DNA of 64,000 nt from Mesorhizobium sp. L-8-3 (GTDB taxonomy: Bacteria > Pseudomonadota > Alphaproteobacteria > Rhizobiales > Rhizobiaceae). The notes under the pieces are model-generated. The model worked only from the letters and a program-made list of their open reading frames with translations. It searched no databases and was not told where the DNA came from. Location of the stretch: positions 3,597,501-3,661,500 of the forward strand of contig NZ_AP023262.1 of the NCBI RefSeq assembly GCF_016756615.1, in the 5' to 3' direction. This document shows, piece after piece, positions 7,890 through 15,184 of this stretch (the stretch's first letter is position 1; each line of letters opens with the position of its first letter). The position numbers and the translations under genes are program-made.

Positions 7890-9849
7890 GGCAACGCGCG
7901 AAACTAGGTAGCCGCTCCAAGGTATGAAGGCGCAGGGCAATATGGACTTCCAACGTTCTGGAAGGATCGGCCCAGTCCGGGTTGATCTGGGAGATCGTGT
8001 CGAGGCGCTGACGCATCGTGTTGACGTGAATACCCAACATCTCGGCGGCTTTCTGCACGCTTCGCCCGGCATCCAGATAGGCAAGCAGCGTGACGGCGAG
8101 CTGGCTCTTGCGCTTTTCGTCATGTTCTACGAGGGAACCGATCGAGGAGCGCAGGAACAGGTCGATCGCGTCGTCGCCCTTGTTCTGAAACAGGAGCGCA
8201 TAGATCGACAAGCTCTTTTCGAACGCGACCCGTCCCTGTTGTTTGAGGCCGTGCAGGAGGGCCAGGCTTCGGCGCAGAGCCTCGTACTCGGCCGGGAACT
8301 TGTCGATTGCGGCGATCGGGCTCGATATCACGATGCTGAGCTTCTGCCCGAAGGCCTCCTCCAGCCGCTCGGACATCCGCTTGGCCAACTGCTCGGGATT
8401 GGAAGCGTTGGTGATGACGGCAAGGTCGCCATTGAATTCCGCGGATATCGAATCGCGGCCGGCCAGGGCCGAGCGCAATGCAGACGAAGCCTGTGCGGCC
8501 GTGACCTTGTTGAGTTCGACGAGGATCGTGGTGACAGGCCAGGTCAGGGAGATGCCCGGAGGCAGCCGTCGGGCAGCCTCGGGCGCGAACGGATCGGCGA
8601 TGCCGCGAAGCAGCGCGGAGACGATCTCCGCGACGTCGCGCGAAGCCGTCTGCGCGATTCTCTCCAGCGAGAGGAGCACGATGCCGGTGACGATGGCGCT
8701 GCGTTCGAGCGTGCGCGTTTCTGATGCCGACAGGGGACGACTGCGCGTGAAGACGAGCGCGCCAAGGCGGGCCGAGCCGCCCATCGCAGCCGCGACCACG
8801 GTCATGCCGTCGTCGGCTGGCCCGGCCAACTGCACCGAGCGGCCGAGCCGGTCGCTTTCGCGCACCGCCCTCGCGACCTGCTCGTCGGCGAGGTGATCCG
8901 GAATGGTCCCTGCGAGCAGTTCCCGGGTCTCGTCGATCACGCCTGCCTTGCCTTTCAGCAGGTTGGAGACACGTTTTGCGATGTCTTCCAGCGTGCCGCC
9001 GCGCGCGATCAGTTCGGTCAGCTGCTCATGTGCGATCGCGGCTTCCTCGATATCGTCGGCCTTGGCCTTCAGCGCGGCGTTGGCTTCCTTCGCCATGCGC
9101 AACGCCCTTTGCGCCTCCTCCAGGAGGCGCGCATTCTCGATCGCCAGCGCCGCGAAGGTACCGAGCGAGGAGAGGACGGCCATCTCTTGCGGCGTATAGG
9201 AGCGGACGTAGCGATCGCCGACGAAGAGTACGCCGATGACCTGCGCCTCGAGCTCGAGCGGAATGCCGAGGATCGAGACGATTCCCTCGCCGCTGGTGGC
9301 CCGGTCGATGCTGACGTCGTGGTCGAAGTTGCGGTCCGCCGAATAGTTGCTCGAATAGAAGGGGCGCCGCGTCCTGGCGACGCTGCCGCACACCCCGATG
9401 TTCCGGGGCACGCGGATCCTCGCGAAATCCTGGGAGACGACGCCCTCGGTGGCCCGCACATAGAAATCGCCGCGCTCTTCGTCGGCCGCCGACAGATAGG
9501 CGATGTCGCTGCCGACGAGCTGCTTGGCGCGCTGGACGATCGCCTGGAGGACCTGATCCGTGTCGCGCAGGGCAGAAAGGTCCCGCGCGGTCTCGTAGAG
9601 CGCGGAAAGCTCGACTTCGCGCTTGTGCTTGTGGTCGGCGTTGTCGCGCAGTCGCATCGCGGTGGCAAAAGCCACTTTCATCGTTTCCGGCAGGTCGCCG
9701 GCCGCACGTGCTTCGGCCGCGAGCTGCTCGAAGCTCGACAACGGCGCGTTATCGTCGAGAAGCTGCAGCAGGCGCTGGTAACAATATGCCGGTTCGAAGC
9801 TCTCCTGCGAGGGCGGGCCGACCGGCACCGCAGCGACGAGGCTGGACAT
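7885..9849 (-). CDS. GAF-domain transcriptional regulator with PucR/CdaR-type C-terminal helix-turn-helix
   Basis: A 654-residue cytoplasmic regulator. A GAF sensor domain spans about residues 85-230 (ending FAALAIENARLLEEA). A coiled linker and a second, less conserved domain follow. The C-terminal part (about 575-650) has the PucR/CdaR helix-turn-helix: LLAYLDAGRSVQKAAEMLGI then HVNTMRQRLDTI. ATG 9849 is preceded by GGAGGAG at five bases, which makes it a better start than the in-frame GTG at 9861. It is encoded just upstream of mvaA and divergent from the HMG-CoA lyase operon, so it probably senses a pathway compound and controls both sides. The ligand is unknown. Confidence 0.85.
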   Translation of the reverse strand: MSSLVAAVPVGPPSQESFEPAYCYQRLLQLLDDNAPLSSFEQLAAEARAAGDLPETMKVAFATAMRLRDNADHKHKREVELSALYETARDLSALRDTDQVLQAIVQRAKQLVGSDIAYLSAADEERGDFYVRATEGVVSQDFARIRVPRNIGVCGSVARTRRPFYSSNYSADRNFDHDVSIDRATSGEGIVSILGIPLELEAQVIGVLFVGDRYVRSYTPQEMAVLSSLGTFAALAIENARLLEEAQRALRMAKEANAALKAKADDIEEAAIAHEQLTELIARGGTLEDIAKRVSNLLKGKAGVIDETRELLAGTIPDHLADEQVARAVRESDRLGRSVQLAGPADDGMTVVAAAMGGSARLGALVFTRSRPLSASETRTLERSAIVTGIVLLSLERIAQTASRDVAEIVSALLRGIADPFAPEAARRLPPGISLTWPVTTILVELNKVTAAQASSALRSALAGRDSISAEFNGDLAVITNASNPEQLAKRMSERLEEAFGQKLSIVISSPIAAIDKFPAEYEALRRSLALLHGLKQQGRVAFEKSLSIYALLFQNKGDDAIDLFLRSSIGSLVEHDEKRKSQLAVTLLAYLDAGRSVQKAAEMLGIHVNTMRQRLDTISQINPDWADPSRTLEVHIALRLHTLERLPSFARCL

Positions 9850-10036
9850 TCGCTCCTCCACTCGTGGCCCGTCATTCTTCGATGATGCGCGAGCTCCGTT
9901 GCGGAGCTATAGCACCCTCCGGTCCAATAGGAATGTCCATAGTCAACATAAACTGCGTCAATCTATGTGCGAGAAGCATATTAAGCTTGAGCATGCGCGC
10001 GACCTAATGTGCACTCGAACCAATCGGAGTCGAGAC
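9850..10036. promoter_or_regulatory. divergent promoter region of the mevalonate/HMG locus
   Basis: These 187 bases separate the regulator from the lyase operon and become AT-richer toward the lyase. They contain a perfect seven-base palindrome, AGCTCCG (9892-9898) and CGGAGCT (9902-9908). Further on, two GTCAA direct repeats about 15 bases apart sit inside a CATAG...CTATG inverted repeat (9938-9967). These are the likely sites for the regulator and for two back-to-back promoters. No clear -35/-10 pair can be assigned by eye. Confidence 0.5.
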
Positions 10037-10951
10037 ATGCCTGACATCGTTCGCATCGTGGAGGTCGGACCGCGCGACGGCCTGCAGAACGAGAGCGTTG
10101 CCGTGTCTGCGGTCGTGAAGGTCGATTTCATCAAGCGCCTGGCCGCGGCCGGGATCAAGACGATCGAGGCGGGCAGCTTCGTCTCGGCGAAGCGCATTCC
10201 GCAAATGGCCGACACCGCGCAGGTTCTCGCCGCCCTGCCGCGCGACGGGGCCATCCGCTATCCCGTCCTGGTTCCCAATCTGCAGGGCATGGAAGCCGCC
10301 CTGGGCGCGGGGGTCGACGAGATCGCCATCTTCGCTTCCGCGTCGGAAACGTTTTCCCGGAAGAACATCAACTGTTCGATCGCGGAGAGCATCGAGCGCT
10401 TTCGCCCCGTGCTGGAGGTCGCCAGGGCGAACGCTGTCGCGGTCCGCGGCTATGTGTCCTGCGTCCTCGGCTGCCCCTATGAAGGCAATGTCGAAACGGG
10501 AGCGGTCGTCTCGGTCTCGAAGAGGCTTGCGGAACTCGGCTGCTACGAAATCTCGCTGGGCGACACCATCGGCATCGGCACGCCGCGGCAGGCGCGCGAT
10601 GTCGTCCGCGCAGTGTCGCGGGAGATCGGCGTCAATACCTTGGCCGTCCATTTCCATGACACGCGCGGCCAGGCGCTGGCCAACATCCTTGCCTGCATCG
10701 AGGAAGGTGTGTGCGTGGTGGATAGCGCCGCTGCTGGGCTGGGCGGCTGCCCCTACGCGCCCGGCGCATCCGGGAACGTCTCGACCGAGGACCTCGTCTT
10801 CATGCTCGACGGCATTGGCGTGAGGACCGGCGTGGACCTGGAACTCGCGATCGAAGCGGGCCTCTTCATCGCCGCCGAACTCGGCCGGCCCACCGGCTCG
10901 AAAGTATCGCAGGCCGTGGTAGCGAGCCGCGGTTTCAAGCCGGCTATGTGA
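10037..10951 (+). CDS. mvaB: hydroxymethylglutaryl-CoA lyase
   Basis: A 304-residue TIM-barrel enzyme that splits HMG-CoA into acetyl-CoA and acetoacetate. The sequence shows the N-terminal EVGPRDGLQNE with catalytic Arg and metal-binding Asp, SLGDTIGIGTP, the metal-binding His pair in VHFHDTRGQALAN, and the active-site loop GLGGCPYAPGASGNVSTED with the catalytic Cys. All key residues are present. ATG 10037 has GGAG seven bases upstream; the longer upstream frame lacks such a site. It is the first gene of the plus-strand operon reaching to 19940, 91 bases before the CoA-transferase. Together with mvaA it forms a route from mevalonate to central metabolites. Confidence 0.95.
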   Translation: MPDIVRIVEVGPRDGLQNESVAVSAVVKVDFIKRLAAAGIKTIEAGSFVSAKRIPQMADTAQVLAALPRDGAIRYPVLVPNLQGMEAALGAGVDEIAIFASASETFSRKNINCSIAESIERFRPVLEVARANAVAVRGYVSCVLGCPYEGNVETGAVVSVSKRLAELGCYEISLGDTIGIGTPRQARDVVRAVSREIGVNTLAVHFHDTRGQALANILACIEEGVCVVDSAAAGLGGCPYAPGASGNVSTEDLVFMLDGIGVRTGVDLELAIEAGLFIAAELGRPTGSKVSQAVVASRGFKPAM

Positions 10952-11042
10952 CGAATCCACGCGAATGCGATCAGTCGGTGTGGCAAGGCGACATTGCTGG
11001 CGCCACCGCCATCGCAAACAATCCAGCCCCAGGGAGGAAGAA

Positions 11043-12284
11043 ATGTCGGAAGAATTTGCAGCCGCCGGAGCCGGGGTCACCGGATCCGGTCCCCTGAAGG
11101 GCGTCACCGTGCTCGACATAACGCGGGTCGTGGCTGGCCCATTCTGCTCCATGCTGCTGGCCGACCTTGGTGCAACCGTCATCAAGGTCGAGCATCCCGA
11201 CGATCCCGACTACGCGCGCACCTTTCCGCCATTCGTGTCGGCCGACGACAGGGAGTTCAGCGCGTTCTTCGCGCAGTACAACCGGAACAAGCTCGGCATC
11301 ACCCTCAACATGAAGTCGGCGGAAGGCAAGGCGCTGCTGCGCAAGCTCGTGCGCAGGGCCGACGTGCTGGTCGAGAATTTCAGGCCGGGGACCATGGACC
11401 GCCTGGGTCTCGGCTACGAGGTGCTCAAGAAAGAGAACCCGCGCCTGATCTACACGGCGATCAGCGGCTTCGGCCGCACGGGTCCGAACGCCTCACGTCC
11501 GGCCTTCGACAACACCGGCCAGGCGGCGGGCGGCCTGTGGTCGATGAACGGTTATGCCGACCGTCCTCCGGTGCGCGTCGGCACCATCATCGGCGACCTC
11601 GCTGCCTCGCTCTACGCCGCGATCGGCACGCTGGCGGCCCTGCGCGAGGCCGAGCGTGGCGGCGAAGGCCAGGTCGTCGACGTTTCGCAGCAGGATTCCG
11701 TGCTGACGCTGACCGAGAATGCGGTCGTGCGCTACACGACCGAGGGCGACGTGGCCTCGCCGCTCGGCAACGACCATCCATTCGTACGCCCCTACGGGCA
11801 GTTCCCCTGCAAGGACGGCTACGTCTTCTTCGGGGGCTATACCGACAAGTTCTGGCGGATCACCTGCGAACTCTTCGGCGCTCCCGAATTCGCCGACGAT
11901 CCCGAAATCGACACGATGGAGAAGCGTTTCGACCGGGAGGTCGCCGAGCGGCGGGTCAAGCCGCTGCTGGAAGGCTGGTTCAGCAAGTACAGCAAGGCCG
12001 AGTTGGAGGAACTGGCGGGCGACCGCATCCCGCTCAGCGCGATCAAGACGATCGCCGAGGTGGTGGAGGATCCTCACATCACGGCGCGCGACATGATCGT
12101 GAAGGTCCCTGTCGCCGGCAAGCTTGTGCGCATGTTCGGCCTGCCGATCAAGCTTTCGGGAACTCCCGGCAATGCCTGCGCCAAGGCGCCCGGCCCCGGG
12201 GAGCACAACACTTTCGTCTATTCGCGCCTGGTCGGGCTGACGCCTGAAGAGGTGGGCAAGCTCGCCGAGGACGGAGTGATCTGA
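11043..12284 (+). CDS. CaiB/BaiF family (class III) CoA-transferase
   Basis: A 413-residue protein of normal family length. It shows VLDITRVVAGPFCSMLLADLG at the N-terminus, the VENFRPGTMDRLGLGYE segment, and the catalytic Asp at about residue 156 in PAFDNTGQAAGG. A GGAGGAAG ribosome-binding site precedes ATG 11043. Family members move CoA between carboxylic acids. The human relative SUGCT accepts glutarate and 3-hydroxy-3-methylglutarate, so activation of HMG or 3-methylglutaconate would fit next to HMG-CoA lyase and the hydratase; this is an inference from context. The hydratase gene starts one base after its stop. Confidence 0.9.
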   Translation: MSEEFAAAGAGVTGSGPLKGVTVLDITRVVAGPFCSMLLADLGATVIKVEHPDDPDYARTFPPFVSADDREFSAFFAQYNRNKLGITLNMKSAEGKALLRKLVRRADVLVENFRPGTMDRLGLGYEVLKKENPRLIYTAISGFGRTGPNASRPAFDNTGQAAGGLWSMNGYADRPPVRVGTIIGDLAASLYAAIGTLAALREAERGGEGQVVDVSQQDSVLTLTENAVVRYTTEGDVASPLGNDHPFVRPYGQFPCKDGYVFFGGYTDKFWRITCELFGAPEFADDPEIDTMEKRFDREVAERRVKPLLEGWFSKYSKAELEELAGDRIPLSAIKTIAEVVEDPHITARDMIVKVPVAGKLVRMFGLPIKLSGTPGNACAKAPGPGEHNTFVYSRLVGLTPEEVGKLAEDGVI

Positions 12285-12285
12285 C

Positions 12286-13059
12286 ATGGCGATCGAACTG
12301 CACCGCTCGGGGCACGTCGCGACGATCCGCATCGCGCGGCCGGCAAAGCTCAACTCCCTCTCCCTCGCCATGTATGAGGATCTCGGCAGGGCATTCGCCG
12401 AGGCGCGCGACGATGAAGGCATTCGCGCCGTCGTGCTGGCGGGCGCCGGGGAGCGAGCGTTCTGCGTCGGCGCGGACCTGACGGAGTCCATTCCCGCGCT
12501 GGCCAGCGACCGCTTCGATATCAGTGCCTGGGATCCCGCCCATCTGAAGGGGATGAAGTTCTACAAGCCGATCGTCTGCGCCGTCCGCGGCCTGTGCATC
12601 GGGGGCGGCTTCGAGATCATGCTGGCGACCGATATCCGCATCGCCTCGACCGAGGCTGAATTCCAACTGCCTGAGCCCTCGCACGGATTCGTGCCCGCGG
12701 GCGGCACGCTGGTCAGGCTGGTTCGCCAGATCGGCTACGCCCACGCCATGGAGATCCTGCTTTCTGGCCGTCGCTTCAGCGCTGCCGAGATGGCCGCCAA
12801 GGGGGTGGTCAACCAGGTGGTGGACCCGGACAAGGTCGAGCCGCTCGCCCAGGAGACGGCCGCGCAGATCGCGACGCTCAGCCCTACGGCGATCCAGACC
12901 ATCAAGGAAGCCGTGCTGACGCTCCAGGACCTGCCTCTGGAGCAAGCCTTCGCCGAGGAGGCAAGGCTCGGCCAGCGCACATTCACCAGCGAGGACGCGC
13001 GCCGGGGACTGAGAGCCTTCGCGGAACGCGCCGCCGGATCGAGCGGGAAACAGGGATGA
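12286..13059 (+). CDS. enoyl-CoA hydratase/isomerase family protein
   Basis: A 257-residue crotonase-fold protein. The oxyanion-hole segments AFCVGADL and GLCIGGGFEIMLATD are present. Both usual catalytic Glu positions are kept, one in GGGFE and one in LPEPSHGFVPAGG, so a hydratase rather than an isomerase-only enzyme is plausible. It starts one base after the CoA-transferase stop and overlaps the following permease by four bases, so translation is probably coupled. Beside HMG-CoA lyase, the attractive role is hydration of 3-methylglutaconyl-CoA to HMG-CoA as in leucine breakdown. Simple sequence reading cannot separate this from other acyl-CoA substrates. Confidence 0.88.
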   Translation: MAIELHRSGHVATIRIARPAKLNSLSLAMYEDLGRAFAEARDDEGIRAVVLAGAGERAFCVGADLTESIPALASDRFDISAWDPAHLKGMKFYKPIVCAVRGLCIGGGFEIMLATDIRIASTEAEFQLPEPSHGFVPAGGTLVRLVRQIGYAHAMEILLSGRRFSAAEMAAKGVVNQVVDPDKVEPLAQETAAQIATLSPTAIQTIKEAVLTLQDLPLEQAFAEEARLGQRTFTSEDARRGLRAFAERAAGSSGKQG

Positions 13060-14078
13060 GAGCGCCACAGTCCACCGTTGTCGGCCCGCCGTCGTCGGCG
13101 GGCGCTGTCCACCGGCCGGGCCTGACCCAGGAGACGATCGTCGCGCTGGCGGCGCTGACCCTGTTCGTCGTCTTCTCGCTGACGCTCGACAATTTCCTCT
13201 CCCCGGGAAACATCGTGACTTTGGTCCGCAACGTGGCGGTGCTCGGCATGCTCAGCCTGGGCATGGCGATCGTCGTCATCGGCCGCGGCGTGGACCTGTC
13301 GCTGATCGCGGTAATGGCCGTCTCGCTGACGCTTTCGATCGTGCTTGCCAACAAGGGATACCCGTTCGTCACGGCGCTCGGCGTCGGTCTGCTCTTCGTC
13401 CTCGCCGTCGCGCTGACCATGGGCTTCCTGATCGCCTATGTCGAAATCCCGGCGATCTTCGCGACGCTTGCAGTCTCGGCGATCGTCTACGGCCTCGGCC
13501 GCGGCGTGATCGCCGATCTCGATGTCAACAACGTCCCCGACGGCCTCGACTGGTTCATCTTCCTTGGCCGCGGAAGTGCCCTCGGCGTGCCGCTGCCGAT
13601 CTGGCTTTTCGCCGCCGCCGCGCTGGTCGTCCACCTCTGCCTGCGCAAGACGGGCCTCGGCCGCTTCATCTATGCGGTCGGCGACAACATCGCGACGGCG
13701 CGCATCTCGGGCATTCCCGTGCGACCGATGATCATCGTGCAGTATGTGCTGTCCGGCCTCATGGCCTTCCTCGCTGGCGCCGTGACCGCGGCATCGGTCG
13801 CGAGCATGAACATGCGCGTCGTCAACTCCACGATGATCTACGACGTGCTGCTCGTCGTCATCCTGGGCGGAATCGGCCTGTCGGGAGGGCGCGGCGGGGT
13901 CCGCAACGTGCTGGTGGGGACGGCGCTGATCGGATTGCTGCTCAACGGCATGACCATCATGGACATCTCCTACACCGTCCAGAACCTGATCAAGAGCACC
14001 GTCCTGCTTGGCGCTCTTGTCATCGATGCCCTGCTCAACCCGCGCGACGAACAGACGTCCCAACAGGGCGACATCTGA
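13056..14078 (+). CDS. ABC transporter permease, ribose/carbohydrate-type (BPD_transp_2)
   Basis: A 340-residue membrane protein with eight to ten hydrophobic segments. The RbsC-like signatures are AVLGMLSLGMAIVVIGRGVDLSLIAVMA near residue 65 (two parts of one helix region) and the GGIGLSGGRGGVRN coupling region near 270. It begins inside the hydratase stop codon (ATGA overlap). It is the first of two permeases in this operon; the other is the fusion protein at 15185. The pair should form the membrane channel for the binding protein at 14112 and be driven by the ATPase at 18438. Confidence 0.9.
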   Translation: MRAPQSTVVGPPSSAGAVHRPGLTQETIVALAALTLFVVFSLTLDNFLSPGNIVTLVRNVAVLGMLSLGMAIVVIGRGVDLSLIAVMAVSLTLSIVLANKGYPFVTALGVGLLFVLAVALTMGFLIAYVEIPAIFATLAVSAIVYGLGRGVIADLDVNNVPDGLDWFIFLGRGSALGVPLPIWLFAAAALVVHLCLRKTGLGRFIYAVGDNIATARISGIPVRPMIIVQYVLSGLMAFLAGAVTAASVASMNMRVVNSTMIYDVLLVVILGGIGLSGGRGGVRNVLVGTALIGLLLNGMTIMDISYTVQNLIKSTVLLGALVIDALLNPRDEQTSQQGDI

Positions 14079-14111
14079 CCCGCGCCGTCGTCATCAATGG
14101 GAGGAACCGAA

Positions 14112-15116
14112 ATGACCATACTGAAGACCGTGCTTGCGACCGCATTCGCCGGACTGGTCGCCGCTTCGCCGGCGTTCGCACAGGAGGGCCTCGTGGACGA
14201 GGTCCGGCAGCCCACGCTCGACGCGTTGAAGGGCAGGACGGTCGTCTTTGTGCCGATGTCGATGAGCTTCGACCTGCCGGAAGGTTGGGCCGCCGTCATG
14301 CGCAAGGAGGCTGATCGCCTCGGCTACAAGCTCGACATCCGCGATGCAAACTGGAGCACCGACACCGGCACGCGTGCGATCACGCAGGCGATCACCGAAA
14401 AGCCTGATATCCTCGTGGTGCAGAACTTCGACGTGGCTTCTTACGCCCGCACGCTCAGGCGTGCCGAGGAAGCCGGCATCAAGGTCGTCCAGGTCAACAT
14501 GAAGTCAAGCTATCAGACCGATGCCTTCGTTGGCGCCGACTGGTACGGAATCGGCCAGTACGCTGCAAACCGCATGATCGAGAAATGCGGCAAGAGCGCC
14601 GGCAAGAGCGGCAAGATCGCTCTGATCCAGGGGCCGGCGACGGCCGCCGCCAGCGTCTACCAGCTCAATGCCATTTCGGAGACGCTGAAGGACGGCGACC
14701 AGATCGAGATCGTGTCGAGCCAGACCGGCGATTGGGACCAGTCCAAGGCTCGCGGCATCGCGCAGACGGTGATCCAGCAGAACCCGGATCTTTGCGGCAT
14801 CATCGGCTTCTGGGACGTGATGGACGCAGGGACCGGCGCGGCGATTGCCGAGTCCGGCAAGGACATCTATCTCATCACATCAGGCGGCGGCAACAAGACC
14901 GCCTGCCAGGGCGTGGAGAACGGCACCTTCGACGAGGTCATCTCCTACGACGTGCCGGGACAGGGGCGCGACCTCAACAACACGATCAAGATCCTGCTGC
15001 AGTCGTCGGCCGAACCCGGCGAGGCGAAGTTCGCACTCTATACGCCCAACAAGATCATCTCGAAGGAGACGCTGGCCAACGACAGCTGCTGGGATCTCGA
15101 CCTGCTGAAGAAATAG
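14112..15116 (+). CDS. periplasmic substrate-binding protein of carbohydrate-type ABC importer
   Basis: A 334-residue protein with a signal peptide (residues 1-23, cut after ASPAFA). The rest is a type I periplasmic-binding fold of the RbsB class: VVFVPMSMSFDLPEGW as first strand and helix, KPDILVVQNFD in the first lobe, and an LCGIIGFWDVMDAG segment in the second. GGGAGG before ATG 14112 fixes the start. The ligand is unknown. The operon context suggests a small branched hydroxy acid or its lactone rather than a classical sugar. A GC-rich hairpin follows the gene. Confidence 0.9.
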   Translation: MTILKTVLATAFAGLVAASPAFAQEGLVDEVRQPTLDALKGRTVVFVPMSMSFDLPEGWAAVMRKEADRLGYKLDIRDANWSTDTGTRAITQAITEKPDILVVQNFDVASYARTLRRAEEAGIKVVQVNMKSSYQTDAFVGADWYGIGQYAANRMIEKCGKSAGKSGKIALIQGPATAAASVYQLNAISETLKDGDQIEIVSSQTGDWDQSKARGIAQTVIQQNPDLCGIIGFWDVMDAGTGAAIAESGKDIYLITSGGGNKTACQGVENGTFDEVISYDVPGQGRDLNNTIKILLQSSAEPGEAKFALYTPNKIISKETLANDSCWDLDLLKK

Positions 15117-15136
15117 CCGAAGCCACCCCCCAAGGT

Positions 15137-15155
15137 CCGCCGTCCCCCGCGGCGG
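15137..15155 (+). terminator. GC hairpin after the binding-protein gene
   Basis: CCGCCG (15137-15142) pairs with CGGCGG (15150-15155) over a seven-base loop in the gap between the binding-protein gene and the permease fusion. It is short and lacks a T-run, so partial termination or mRNA protection is more likely than full termination. Confidence 0.35.
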
Positions 15156-15184
15156 CCGCCCGGCATTCACAGGCAGGATGAGCG

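Noticed and set aside
12735..14063. 442-codon minus-strand frame opposite the hydratase and permease genes
   Set aside because: Shadow of real coding sequence, repetitive Asp-Asp/Arg-Arg composition and no ribosome-binding site.
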